DNA from: JBLZUR01 sp048565625
GTDB taxonomy: Bacteria; Pseudomonadota; Alphaproteobacteria; Sphingomonadales; Sphingomonadaceae
Length of the DNA stretch: 64,000 bases
Assembly: GCF_048565625.1 (NCBI RefSeq)
Contig: NZ_JBLZUR010000002.1
Span: forward strand, 2,232,001 to 2,296,000
Reading direction: 5' to 3'
The notes below the pieces were generated by a model. That model made no database searches. It was not told the origin of the DNA and was given only the letters and a program-made list of their open reading frames with translations. Positions 7,553 to 16,356 of this stretch are shown here, one piece after another (position 1 is the stretch's first letter; every line of letters begins with the position of its first letter). The position numbers were made by a program, and so were the translations under genes.

Positions 7553-8477
7553 CCATTCTCCCCGGCACGGGGAGGGGGACCAGCCGCAGGCTGGTGGAGG
7601 GGGCGCGCAGCAAGAGAGCCGCATGTTTGGCGGCGCCCCCCCTCCACCACCCGCCTTTGGCGAGCGGTCCCCCTCGCCGTGCCGGGAAGGATCAGTAGCC
7701 ACCGCCGCCCACACGGTCCTCACCACCGCCGACCCGCGCGCCAAGGCGCTCGCCGCGCGCAAGGCCGCGCGCGAGTGGTTAGCCGGACGCCTCGCCTTCA
7801 CCTTCGACCTCACCATGCCCGATCGCCCGGCACGACCCGAAGCGCCCGAACTCCTGCCCCCCAACCGGATGCCTAAGCGCGGCCGGCTCGGCTCCACGCG
7901 CGGGCAGATCGCGATGCTCCATGCCGTGGCCAATATCGAGTTCAACGCCATCGACCTCGCCTTCGACATCATCGGCCGCTTCGGCCACCAGTTCCCCCGC
8001 GCCTTCACCGACGACTGGCTGCGCGTCGGCGCCGAGGAGGCCGCCCATTTCGCGCTGGTCGCCCGCCGCCTGCGCGCGCTCGGTGCCGCCTATGGCGACC
8101 TCCCCGCCCATGACGGCCTCTGGGAGGCGGCGGAGGAGACGCGGCATGATGCTCTCGCCCGCCTCGCAATCGTCCCGATGGTGCTGGAGGCGCGTGGCCT
8201 CGACGTCACGCCAGCCATCCGCGACCGCTTCGCCGCCCTCGGCGACACGCGTTCGGCCACCGTCCTCGACCGCATTCTATCCGACGAGATCGGCCATGTC
8301 GCGACCGGCGTCCGCTGGTTCCGAACGGCCTGTGCAACCCAAGGATTCGAGCCGGAAGCGCTCTGGCACGACCTCGTCGCCCGCCACTTTCGCGGAGCGC
8401 TGAAGCCGCCGTTCAACGACTCAGCGCGCGACCAAGCCGGTTTGTCCCGCGATTTCTACGCGGTAGTTGCCCGGTAA
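7545..8477 (+). CDS. DUF455 ferritin-like protein with a repeat-derived N-terminus
   Basis: The body of this 310-residue protein (from about residue 50) is a DUF455 ferritin-like domain. It has the repeated Glu/His pattern of a di-metal four-helix bundle: IEFNAIDLAFD, then EEAAHF, then EETRHD, then DEIGHV. The biochemical role is not established; a relation to di-iron hydroxylases such as MiaE has been suggested from the fold. The first three residues overlap bcp. Residues 4 to about 48 are low complexity (Gly/Pro/Ser-rich) and are encoded entirely by a palindromic repeat at 7556-7687 that kept the frame. An internal ATG at 7623 is also inside the repeat, so either start carries repeat-derived residues. 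Confidence 0.85.
   Translation: MPDHSPRHGEGDQPQAGGGGAQQESRMFGGAPPPPPAFGERSPSPCREGSVATAAHTVLTTADPRAKALAARKAAREWLAGRLAFTFDLTMPDRPARPEAPELLPPNRMPKRGRLGSTRGQIAMLHAVANIEFNAIDLAFDIIGRFGHQFPRAFTDDWLRVGAEEAAHFALVARRLRALGAAYGDLPAHDGLWEAAEETRHDALARLAIVPMVLEARGLDVTPAIRDRFAALGDTRSATVLDRILSDEIGHVATGVRWFRTACATQGFEPEALWHDLVARHFRGALKPPFNDSARDQAGLSRDFYAVVAR
7556..7687. repeat. Palindromic repeat doublet, family B, inserted in the DUF455 5' end
   Basis: Two inverted units about 30 bp apart. The left unit has GGGAGGGGGACC, a small hairpin (AGCCGCAGGCT) and GGTGGAGGGGG. The right unit is the reverse: CCCCCCTCCACCACCCG, then GGTCCCCCTCGCC. Related units occur at 24826-24874, 25232-25289 and 25852-25905. The doublet is about 132 bp and lies wholly within the reading frame. 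Confidence 0.85.
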
Positions 8478-8582
8478 GGATTGGGGCGGCAGGTTCACCC
8501 TGTCGCTGCGGGGAGGGCACCTTTTGGCGACTGAGTACCAGTCGCCGGCGTCTCAGCCGGTCAGTAAACCGGCAGGAGTCGC

Positions 8583-9233
8583 ATGACAGCTCTCTCTTCT
8601 CGCGTGTTCAACGCGCTCACCGCGCGGCGGTTCCGATCGCTTTCGATCCTGTCGATGGTCCTCGCCGCTGCTGCGCCGCAGATCGCCTCCGCCGCCGAAG
8701 CCGCCGATCCGACCTTCCGCTCGCTCTTCCTCGACTGGAAGAAGATGGACGTGGTGGCACCCAAGCCGACCGTTTCGGTTCCTTCGGCACGCCCGGTCAA
8801 TCTTGCGAAATTTACATCGGGCTACGGCGTCCGTTCCGACCCGTTCCGCCACTCCGCCGCCATGCACAAGGGCGTCGATCTTGCCGGGCCGCAGGGCACC
8901 GCGATCTACGCGACCGCCGACGGCTTCGTCGGCCGCGCCGAATGGGCTTCGGGCTATGGCAACCTGGTCGAGCTCGACCACGGCCAGTCGATCCAGACCC
9001 GCTACGGCCATCTTTCCAAGATCCTCGTCCGCCCCGGCCAGCGCGTGAAGCGCGGCGACATCATCGCGCTGATGGGCTCCACCGGCCGCTCGACCGGCAG
9101 CCACCTCCACTACGAGGTGCGCATCGACGGCGCGGCCGTGAACCCGATCCCCTATCTCGAAGGCACGCAGTACGCCGAAGCCGCGCAGAAGCGGATGACG
9201 GCCGAGGTCGCGGTCGGCGGTCCGGAGGACTGA
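8583..9233 (+). CDS. Exported M23 (LytM-type) zinc metallopeptidase
   Basis: This 216-residue protein has a long signal peptide ending near residue 37 (QIASAAEA). A compact M23 domain follows with the ligands His95 and Asp99 (HKGVDL), His143, and the HLHYEV motif around 174-179. M23 enzymes cut peptide cross-bridges in peptidoglycan, or act as activators when catalytically dead; here all metal ligands look intact. The ATG follows a clear GGCAGGAG ribosome site. It stands alone after a 105-bp gap, and its exact cell-wall role is not known. Confidence 0.9.
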   Translation: MTALSSRVFNALTARRFRSLSILSMVLAAAAPQIASAAEAADPTFRSLFLDWKKMDVVAPKPTVSVPSARPVNLAKFTSGYGVRSDPFRHSAAMHKGVDLAGPQGTAIYATADGFVGRAEWASGYGNLVELDHGQSIQTRYGHLSKILVRPGQRVKRGDIIALMGSTGRSTGSHLHYEVRIDGAAVNPIPYLEGTQYAEAAQKRMTAEVAVGGPED

Positions 9234-9276
9234 TCGTCGCCTTGCTGCGGATGGGCGCGCGCCCTATCTTCGCACC

Positions 9277-9609
9277 ATGACCGATACCGCGATCGACCTG
9301 ACGCCCTCCGCCGCCAAGCGCGTGGCGACGATCGCGGGCAAGCAGGGCAAGCCAGCCATCCTCCGCCTCGCCGTCGATGGCGGCGGCTGCGCTGGGTTCC
9401 AGTACAAGTTCGAGCTGGCTGAGGCTGTGGCGTCGGACGACGCGCGCGCCGATCGTGACGGCGTGACCCTGGTGGTCGATCCGATCAGCCTCGATCTCGT
9501 CCGCGGATCGGCCGTCGATTATGTCGAAAGCCTCGGCGGCGCCGCCTTTCGCGTGACCAATCCCAACGCCGCCTCAGGCTGCGGCTGCGGAACGAGCTTC
9601 TCGATCTAG
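9277..9609 (+). CDS. HesB/IscA-type iron-sulfur cluster insertion protein (ErpA-like)
   Basis: This 110-residue A-type carrier has the three conserved cysteines: Cys38 (GGGCAGFQY) and the C-terminal pair Cys102 and Cys104 (GCGCGTSF). Such proteins accept Fe-S clusters from the Suf or Isc machinery and pass them to target enzymes. In alphaproteobacteria this gene is often next to exonuclease III, as here, where xthA starts 24 bp later. ErpA, IscA and SufA cannot be told apart reliably by eye, so no gene symbol is given. Confidence 0.9.
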   Translation: MTDTAIDLTPSAAKRVATIAGKQGKPAILRLAVDGGGCAGFQYKFELAEAVASDDARADRDGVTLVVDPISLDLVRGSAVDYVESLGGAAFRVTNPNAASGCGCGTSFSI

Positions 9610-9633
9610 CCTCACCCGGCTACCGTCGCGCCC

Positions 9634-10404
9634 ATGAAGATCGCGACCTACAACGTCAACGGCATCACCGCCCGCCTCCCCCGCCTTGTCGAATGGCTGG
9701 AGGAGACGAAGCCCGACATCGTCTGCCTCCAGGAGCTGAAGGCTGACGACGACAAGTTCCCCAAGGCGGCGATCGAGGCGGCCGGCTATGGCGCGGTCTG
9801 GCACGGTCAGAAGGGGTTCAACGGCGTCGCCATCCTCGCCCGCGATGCGGAGCCGGTCGAGCGCCAGCGCGGCCTCGCCGACGATCCCGACGACACCCAT
9901 AGCCGCTATATCGAGGCAGATGTGAATGGCCTCGTCGTCGCCTCCATCTACCTCCCCAACGGCAATCCGCAGCCGGGTCCGAAGTTCGACTACAAGCTGA
10001 AATGGATGGCGCGCCTCGCCGATCGCGCGGCGGCGCTGTTGGCGGAAGAGGTGCCGACGATCCTCGCCGGCGACTACAACGTCATCCCGAAGGACGAGGA
10101 CACCTTCTCCGTCCGCGCCATGTCCACCGACGCGCTGATGCAGCCGGAAAGCCGCGCCGCCTTCCGCACCATCCTCAACCAAGGCTGGACCGACGCGATC
10201 CGCACCCGCCATCCGCGCGGGCCGGTGTGGACCTTCTGGGACTATCAGGCCGGTGCCTGGCCGCGCGACGCCGGCTTCCGCATCGACCACCTGCTGCTCA
10301 GCCCCACCGTCGCCGACCGGCTGGTCGATGCCGGCGTCGACAAGGAATATCGCGGGCGGGAAAAGGCCAGCGATCACGCACCTACCTGGGCGGTCATCCG
10401 CTAG
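9634..10404 (+). CDS. xthA: Exodeoxyribonuclease III (AP endonuclease)
   Basis: This 256-residue enzyme of the EEP superfamily cuts DNA 5' of abasic sites and trims 3' blocked ends in base excision repair. Visible motifs are the N-terminal YNVNGI, the metal-binding LQELK, the catalytic GDYNV, the FRIDHLL loop and the C-terminal SDHAP with the active-site His. Length is normal. It follows the HesB gene closely and is probably co-transcribed. The 191 bp after it hold no clear gene. Confidence 0.95.
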   Translation: MKIATYNVNGITARLPRLVEWLEETKPDIVCLQELKADDDKFPKAAIEAAGYGAVWHGQKGFNGVAILARDAEPVERQRGLADDPDDTHSRYIEADVNGLVVASIYLPNGNPQPGPKFDYKLKWMARLADRAAALLAEEVPTILAGDYNVIPKDEDTFSVRAMSTDALMQPESRAAFRTILNQGWTDAIRTRHPRGPVWTFWDYQAGAWPRDAGFRIDHLLLSPTVADRLVDAGVDKEYRGREKASDHAPTWAVIR

Positions 10405-10595
10405 CCGGATCGCCGCTGTCCTACAGGCTCCGACCTCGGATACATGGCCGGTCTCGCTTCTCGGAAAAAGGGACCGTCAGTGGCTTCAATCTACGTCAGG
10501 AACAGCAACCGCATCCGTGCCGAACCCGCCGGATGAGACGATTCCCGCGTTGACGTAGCGCAAACTTGGCAAACTTTGACCCATTTCGAGACATG

Positions 10596-12383
10596 TCAGG
10601 CGGCGTCCTCGAACTGCAGCGCCGCGAGCCTTGCGTAGAGGCCGCCGCGACCGACCAGCTGCGTATGCGTCCCCTCCTCCACGATGCGCCCCTGATCCAT
10701 CACCACGATGCGGTCGGCGGCGCGCACGGTGGCGAGCCGATGGGCGATGACCATCGTCGTGCGCCCCTGCATCAGCCGGTCGAGCGCACGCTGCACCAGC
10801 CGCTCGCTCTCCGCGTCGAGCGCCGATGTCGCCTCGTCGAGCAGCAGCAGGGGGGCATCGCGCAGGATAGCGCGGGCAATCGCGATCCGCTGGCGCTGCC
10901 CGCCGGACAGCCGCGTGCCCGCCTCGCCCAGGAAAGTGTCCAGCCCGTCCGGCAGGTCACGAAGGAAAGTGGCGGCATTGGCGGCTTCAGCAGCAGCCCA
11001 GATCTCATCGTCGGTAGCGGTCCAGCGCCCGTAGCGCAGATTGTCGCGCGCGCTCGCCGCGAAGATCACCGTCTCTTGCGGCACCATCGCGATGCGGGCG
11101 CGGATGTCGGCGGGATCAGCCTCGCGCAGGTCCACGCCGTCCAGCGTTACGCGACCGGCATCGGGGTCGTAGAAGCGCTCGACCAGCTGGAACAGGGTCG
11201 ACTTGCCCGCCCCAGAAGGGCCGACCACCGCCAGCATCTCTCCCGGCCGCACCGCAAGGTCGATGCCGTGCAGCGCGGGGAGATCGGGCCGCGTCGGATA
11301 GTGGAACGACACGCCCTCAAAGGTCAGCGCACCCTGCGACGGCTGCGGCAGGACGGCGGGGCTGGCGGGCGCGACGATGTCGGACTGCGCTGCGAGCAAT
11401 TCGCCCAGCCGCTGCGCCGCCCCCGACGCCCGGAGCAGGTCACCATAGGTCTCGCTCAACGCCCCGAAAGCGCCCGCGACAAGCCCCCCGGTCAGCACGA
11501 AGGCCGCGATCGAACCGCCGCTCATCCGCCCGGCCGCGACATCGACCGTGCCTTCCCACAGCACCAGGGTCACCGCGCCGAACACAACGCCGATCACGAC
11601 TGCCGTCATTACCGCCCGCATCGCGATCCGGCGCTTGGCGGTGGCGAACGTCGCGTCCACGACAGTGCCGAAACGCCCGGCCTCCCGCTCCTCCTGTCCG
11701 AAGGCCTGGACGATCCGCATCGCGCCGAGCGTCTCCGACACAATGCCACCGACATCGGCGATCCGGTCCTGCGACGCCCGCGACAGCGCCCTCACCCGCC
11801 GGCCGAAGATCATGATCGGCCCCATCGCGACGGGAATGCCGATCAGCAGCAGGGCGGCAAGCTTGGGCGAGAGGATGAAGAGGTAGATGATCCCGCCCGT
11901 GCCGACCACGAGGTTGCGGAGCGCGACCGAGACCGTGGTCCCGACCGTCTGCTCAATCACCGTCGTGTCGGCGGTCAGGCGGGAGGCGACCTCGGACGGC
12001 CGGTTCTCCTCGAAGAAGCGCGGCGCAAGCGTCAGGAGGTGGCGTTGCACAGCCTTGCGCAGATCGGCGACCACCCGCTCGCCCAGCCAGGACACGAAAT
12101 AGAACCGCATCGCCGTTGCGGCGGCGAGCACGACGACGATCATCAGCAGATAGCGGAAGGCGCGGCTCACGCCTGCCAGGTCCGCCCCGTGCGCAAAGCC
12201 GAGATCGATGACCCGCTTGAACCCATAGGGGATCGCCAGCGTACCGGCGGAGGCAAGGAGGAGCGCCAGCCCCGCCGCCGCGATCTGCGCCGGATAGCGT
12301 CCCGCGATCCCCCAGATCAGCGTCAGGCTACGCACGCTGCGCCGCGACTCGGGCGGCGCATCCAGGGATTTTGGCTTGGCCAT
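10596..12383 (-). CDS. ABC exporter half-transporter (MsbA-like, membrane domain fused to ATPase)
   Basis: From ATG 12383 the protein has 595 residues. An N-terminal six-helix exporter membrane domain (about 1-330) is followed by an ATPase domain with Walker A (GPSGAGKST), signature (LSGGQRQRIAIARA), Walker B (LLLLDEATSALD) and the switch His in IAHRLATV. It works as a dimer. This subtype is close to MsbA and lipid or multidrug exporters, but the substrate cannot be read from sequence. An upstream in-frame start at 12509 would add a Cys-rich stretch from the intergenic region and is rejected. It is divergent from the PHB depolymerase gene. Confidence 0.9.
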   Translation of the reverse strand: MAKPKSLDAPPESRRSVRSLTLIWGIAGRYPAQIAAAGLALLLASAGTLAIPYGFKRVIDLGFAHGADLAGVSRAFRYLLMIVVVLAAATAMRFYFVSWLGERVVADLRKAVQRHLLTLAPRFFEENRPSEVASRLTADTTVIEQTVGTTVSVALRNLVVGTGGIIYLFILSPKLAALLLIGIPVAMGPIMIFGRRVRALSRASQDRIADVGGIVSETLGAMRIVQAFGQEEREAGRFGTVVDATFATAKRRIAMRAVMTAVVIGVVFGAVTLVLWEGTVDVAAGRMSGGSIAAFVLTGGLVAGAFGALSETYGDLLRASGAAQRLGELLAAQSDIVAPASPAVLPQPSQGALTFEGVSFHYPTRPDLPALHGIDLAVRPGEMLAVVGPSGAGKSTLFQLVERFYDPDAGRVTLDGVDLREADPADIRARIAMVPQETVIFAASARDNLRYGRWTATDDEIWAAAEAANAATFLRDLPDGLDTFLGEAGTRLSGGQRQRIAIARAILRDAPLLLLDEATSALDAESERLVQRALDRLMQGRTTMVIAHRLATVRAADRIVVMDQGRIVEEGTHTQLVGRGGLYARLAALQFEDAA

Positions 12384-12442
12384 GGCGGCGGCGATTAGGG
12401 CGAAGCGCGCCTTGCCGCAATCCTGACGCCCGGGCAGCCATG

Positions 12443-12474
12443 CTGCACTGCAACAGCACATGCAGCCTTTGCAG
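12443..12474. promoter_or_regulatory. Possible PhaR-type operator upstream of the PHB depolymerase gene
   Basis: CTGC-ACT-GCAA at 12443-12453 is followed by TGCAGCCTTTGCAG at 12461-12474. This resembles the TGC-rich sites (CTGC-N3/4-GCAG) bound by the PHB-responsive repressor PhaR. The 16-mer starting at 12440 recurs with one change at 39241. It lies about 85 bp before the phaZ start, in the ABC exporter/phaZ divergent region. Confidence 0.5.
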
Positions 12475-12556
12475 TTACCCATGCGTTGAGGAAGTGACGA
12501 AATCCTCATATCTGAAGCCTACGGCAGTGCACCGCGCCGCCGCGGGGGGAGTACCG

Positions 12557-13777
12557 ATGCTATACGACGCTTATGAGCTGCAACGCTCGTTCCTGGCCGG
12601 CGCAAGTGCGATGGCCAATTTCGGGGCCGAGTGGTTCGGGAACCCTGCCAATCCGTTCGCCTATGGCGGTGTCGGGTCGGTCATGGCCTCTGCGCTGGAG
12701 GTCTTCGCCCATGCCGCCGCGCCGCGCGGCAAGCCGGAATTCGGGTTCAAGTCGACCCTGATCGATGGTCGCGAGACGCGCGTCACCGAAGAGATCGAGT
12801 GCGAGAAGCCCTTTGGGCAGCTTCGCCATTTCGTGCGCGAGGGGCGTCAGGGCGACCCCCGACTGCTGATCGTGGCCCCGATGTCCGGCCATTACGCGAC
12901 CTTGCTGCGCGGCACGGTGGAGCGGATGCTGCCGGGGCATGACGTCTGGATCACGGACTGGGCCGATGCGAAGCTGGTGCCGGTCGATGCCGGGCGCTTC
13001 GACCTCGAAGACTATATCGATTACGTCATCGCCTTCCTGGAGCATCTCGGGCCGAACACGCATGTGCTCGCGGTTTGCCAGCCCTCCGTGCCGGTCCTTG
13101 CCGCCACAGCGGTAATGGCGGCGGCGAACAACCCGGCGCGCCCGTCATCGCTCACCATGATGGGTGGGCCGATCGACACGCGCGAGGCACCGACTGCCGT
13201 CAACGAGCTCGCTACCCAGCGCGATTTCAGCTGGTTCGAGAACAACGTCATCGCCACCGTGCCCTTCACCTATCCGGGTGGCGGACGACGGGTCTATCCG
13301 GGCTTCCTCCAGCTCGCCGGCTTCATGACCATGAATCTCGGCAACCACCTGATGAGCCATTACGAGATGTTCAAGCACCTCGTTCAGGGCGACGAGGAAT
13401 CGGCGGACGCGACCAAGCGCTTCTACGAGGAATACCGGTCGGTCTGCGACATGACGGCCGAGTTCTACCTGCAGACGATCGACGTCGTGTTCCAGCGCCA
13501 TGCCCTGCCAAAGGGCGAGATGATCCACCGCGGCGTGCCGGTCGACCTCTCCGCGATCCGCGACACCGCGATCCTGGCGGTCGAGGGTGAGAAGGACGAC
13601 ATTTCCGGCCTCGGCCAGACCAAGGCGGCGCTCACCCTCGCGACCAACCTGCCGTACGAAAAGAAGAAGTATTACATGGCGCCGGGCGTCGGCCATTACG
13701 GCATCTTCAACGGCAGCCGTTGGCGCAACGTGATCGCCCCCGTCTTCGAGGACTGGATCGCGCGCCATAACGGATAA
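12557..13777 (+). CDS. phaZ: Intracellular poly(3-hydroxybutyrate) depolymerase
   Basis: This 406-residue alpha/beta-hydrolase belongs to the intracellular PHB depolymerase family that mobilises storage granules in the cytoplasm. The nucleophile is a cysteine (Cys174 in LAVCQPSVP), as is typical of the family, in place of the usual lipase serine. A C-terminal GVGHYGIF supplies the likely catalytic His. There is no signal peptide, which fits an intracellular enzyme. ATG 12557 is chosen; the upstream open frame from 12371 is intergenic. A TGC-rich element upstream suggests control by a PhaR-type granule sensor. Confidence 0.93.
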   Translation: MLYDAYELQRSFLAGASAMANFGAEWFGNPANPFAYGGVGSVMASALEVFAHAAAPRGKPEFGFKSTLIDGRETRVTEEIECEKPFGQLRHFVREGRQGDPRLLIVAPMSGHYATLLRGTVERMLPGHDVWITDWADAKLVPVDAGRFDLEDYIDYVIAFLEHLGPNTHVLAVCQPSVPVLAATAVMAAANNPARPSSLTMMGGPIDTREAPTAVNELATQRDFSWFENNVIATVPFTYPGGGRRVYPGFLQLAGFMTMNLGNHLMSHYEMFKHLVQGDEESADATKRFYEEYRSVCDMTAEFYLQTIDVVFQRHALPKGEMIHRGVPVDLSAIRDTAILAVEGEKDDISGLGQTKAALTLATNLPYEKKKYYMAPGVGHYGIFNGSRWRNVIAPVFEDWIARHNG

Positions 13778-13835
13778 TATTTAGTTCTTCCCTTCCGCCC
13801 CGCTCTGAGTAAGATCGGGAGCGGGGGAATACATC

Positions 13836-14585
13836 ATGGCAGGGAAGACGCTGTGGCGCGCGATGGGGATCGCGGCGCTGCTTTCGATGACCAATCCGGT
13901 ATTGGCACAGGAGAAGACGGGCAGTCGCGCCGGCTTCACCCTGCCGCCCGGCAGCGTGCGCGTCGTACTGATGCGGCCGAACATTCGCGTGGGCGAGCAA
14001 TCGACGGGCGGCCTGGGCGAGCCGAACGCGGATTGGACCAATACCGCCCGTGCGAACATCTCCGAAGCACTGCGGGCGGTACAGGCCGGGCTCGGCAACA
14101 GTGTCGTCGAGTATGACGAAGGGATGAGCGGCGAAGGCGGCGTGATGACGCAATATTCGCAGCTGTTCAGCGCCGTCGCGGGTTCGGTCATCACCTACCA
14201 GTTCTTCCCCGGCAACCGCCTGCCGACCAAGAAGCGGAAGGGCAGCTTCGACTGGTCGATCGGGACCGACGTGGGCAAGCTCCGCTCGCTGGAGGGGGCC
14301 GACTACGCGCTTTTCATCACCACCAACGATCAGTTCGGATCGACCGGCCGCAAGGTCCTGCAGGTTTTCGCGATGATGGGCGGGATCAGCGTCACCTCCG
14401 GCGTCCATGCGGGTTACGCGGGGCTGGTTGACCTGCGCAGCGGCGAACTCGTCTGGCTGAACGCCGATCAGCAGATGGGCGGCGACGTCCGCACCGCCGA
14501 AGGTGCGGCCAAGCGGGTGAAGCAGTTGCTGGAAGGCTTCCCCGGCAAGCCGGTAGAGACGGCGGCGGCCGGTGGCGGGCAATAG
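13836..14585 (+). CDS. Exported protein of unknown function, first gene of a three-gene operon
   Basis: This 249-residue protein has a signal peptide cut near residue 24 (NPVLAQ). I do not recognise the domain. The mature part begins Gly/Pro-rich and contains VVLMRPNIRVG, a region like that of secreted proteins that report a per-cell count or level, and a Gly-rich C-terminal tail. Only one base separates its stop from the next gene, an M48 peptidase, so the two are co-transcribed. A periplasmic partner or client of that peptidase is a reasonable guess, not a finding. Confidence 0.75.
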   Translation: MAGKTLWRAMGIAALLSMTNPVLAQEKTGSRAGFTLPPGSVRVVLMRPNIRVGEQSTGGLGEPNADWTNTARANISEALRAVQAGLGNSVVEYDEGMSGEGGVMTQYSQLFSAVAGSVITYQFFPGNRLPTKKRKGSFDWSIGTDVGKLRSLEGADYALFITTNDQFGSTGRKVLQVFAMMGGISVTSGVHAGYAGLVDLRSGELVWLNADQQMGGDVRTAEGAAKRVKQLLEGFPGKPVETAAAGGGQ

Positions 14586-14586
14586 G

Positions 14587-15759
14587 ATGCGGCGTCTCGG
14601 CCTGCTCGCCGCCGCTCTGCTCGCCTCGGCCCAGTTGGCAACGGCCGCGGAGAGCGGCCTGGCCTTGCCGACTTACACACCCGGCTACGAACCCGCCACC
14701 GTCGACGAACGGGGCATGTGGATGGAGGCGGACGAGCGCGAGCGGATGCTGCGCGACAGCCCGCTACGGATCAACGACGGCAAGCTGGAACCCTATGTCC
14801 GCGCGGTCCTCTGCCGCGAGGTTGGGACCGAGCGTTGCCAGGGCGTCCGCGTCTATGTGATGGAGATCCCCGCGTTTAACGCCACTATGATGCCGAACGG
14901 CTGCATGGAGGTGTGGTCCGGGCTGCTGCTCCGCGCGCGAAGCGAGGCGGAGCTTGCCGCTGTCCTTGGCCACGAGTTCGGCCATTTCGAACTCCGCCAC
15001 AGCCTGATGGGCTTCAAAAACCGGCGCGGGTCATCGGACGTGGCCGCTTGGATCGGCGTTCTCGGCGGCCTTTCCAATGTGAACACCGGCAGCCTTCAGG
15101 CGACGATCGTCGCGTCCACACATCGCTTCGATCGCGATCAGGAGACGTCCGCCGACCTGCTGGGTATGAAGTACATGGCCACGTCCGGCTACCCGTCAAA
15201 GGCATCGGCGGCCGTCTGGCGGCAGTTGATGGCGGAGCAGGACGCGACGGCGACAGGCCGCGGCCTCAAGCTGAAGCAGCAATATACTGCCGGCACCTTC
15301 GCAACCCATCCCACGAATCTCGCCCGCGCCACTTACCTCGCCGCGCAGGCGGAGAAGACGCCGGGCGGCACCGATGACCGAGCGGCGGAGTATCGTGCGG
15401 CGATCGCGCCCTACCTCCCGCGCCTGTTGGCCGCGCAGAACAAGATGAACGACTTTGGTGGATCCGACTTCATCATGGCCGCGATCGCCGAGCGGACCGG
15501 CTGGACGGGCGACCTACTCTTCGCCCGGGCCGAGCTTTACCGCGCGCGCGGCAATCCGCGCGACCTGCAGATGGCGAGCACCTGGTATCGCGAGGCGAAG
15601 ATGGCCGGCTATGCCGCGCCGGACCTCGACCGCAATCTCGGCCTCGCCTTGCTCCGCAACGGGCAGGCCGAGGAGGGGCGGCAGGCGCTTGCCGCTTATC
15701 TCGCCGCCAATCCCGCCGCATCTGACGCCACCATGATCCAGACTCTGATGGCGAATTGA
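14587..15759 (+). CDS. Exported M48-family zinc metallopeptidase
   Basis: From ATG 14587 the protein has 390 residues, with a signal peptide ending near residue 21. The M48 motif HEFGH is at 129-133 and the third ligand Glu is in RDQETSADLLG. The C-terminal third is TPR-like (Ala/Leu/Tyr repeats around 290-385). It has the layout of periplasmic BepA/LoiP-like proteases that handle outer-membrane protein assembly. An in-frame GTG at 14572 would overlap the previous gene and delay the signal peptide. It is the middle gene of the operon 13836-16352. Confidence 0.88.
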   Translation: MRRLGLLAAALLASAQLATAAESGLALPTYTPGYEPATVDERGMWMEADERERMLRDSPLRINDGKLEPYVRAVLCREVGTERCQGVRVYVMEIPAFNATMMPNGCMEVWSGLLLRARSEAELAAVLGHEFGHFELRHSLMGFKNRRGSSDVAAWIGVLGGLSNVNTGSLQATIVASTHRFDRDQETSADLLGMKYMATSGYPSKASAAVWRQLMAEQDATATGRGLKLKQQYTAGTFATHPTNLARATYLAAQAEKTPGGTDDRAAEYRAAIAPYLPRLLAAQNKMNDFGGSDFIMAAIAERTGWTGDLLFARAELYRARGNPRDLQMASTWYREAKMAGYAAPDLDRNLGLALLRNGQAEEGRQALAAYLAANPAASDATMIQTLMAN

Positions 15760-15767
15760 GGACACCG

Positions 15768-16352
15768 ATGAATCCGACAGCTCTCATCATCGCGCTTTCC
15801 GTTGCGGTCGCGGCGCCTGCCTGCGCGAACTCACTGGTCGCGGCGGGGCCGCAGAGCGGCATCGCCAAGTCCCGCCTTGGCGCGAGGCCGGATGGCGAGT
15901 GGAACAGGCTGAGCCTCCGTCCCGGCAAGAACACCGAGGTCTGGACGATCGACGGCGACGCGCTGAACAAGGTGACCTTCTTCGGCGGGATCGCGCCCGG
16001 CCAGCCGCTGGTGCGGGAACTAAGCAAGAAGCAGCAGCCGCTGCCGAAGGTCGCGGCGAACATGCTGATCACCGACATTCCGGCGCTGCTCGAATCCACG
16101 TACCGCAGCCAGAACGCGGTCAATCAGATGAGCATCGACACGCAGGAGCCGGCGACCCTTTCGGGCCGCAAGGCTATCCGCTTCACCTACAGCTTCGTGC
16201 GCGGGGATGACGAGGTCCGTCGCCGAGGCGAGGCGATCGGCGCACTGATCGACGGCAAGCTGTACCTCGTGACCTATGAGGCGCCTGCCCTGCACTTCTT
16301 CGACAAGGACGTGGAGAAGTACCGGAGCCTCACCGCATCGATCAGCCTGTGA
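15768..16352 (+). CDS. Exported protein of unknown function, third gene of the M48 operon
   Basis: This 194-residue protein has a signal peptide cut near residue 20 (APACANS). I do not recognise the mature domain. It has alternating beta-type segments and ends in a motif about reading and tracking a value (GKLYLVTYEAPALHFFDKDVEKY), similar in style to small periplasmic proteins that accompany surface assembly. It begins eight bases after the M48 stop and is followed at once by a convergent regulator gene. A function with the M48 peptidase is inferred only from the operon. Confidence 0.75.
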   Translation: MNPTALIIALSVAVAAPACANSLVAAGPQSGIAKSRLGARPDGEWNRLSLRPGKNTEVWTIDGDALNKVTFFGGIAPGQPLVRELSKKQQPLPKVAANMLITDIPALLESTYRSQNAVNQMSIDTQEPATLSGRKAIRFTYSFVRGDDEVRRRGEAIGALIDGKLYLVTYEAPALHFFDKDVEKYRSLTASISL

Positions 16353-16356
16353 AAGG

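Noticed and set aside
10405..10595. Small gene after xthA
   Set aside because: Open frames here are short, lack a ribosome site and show no family pattern.
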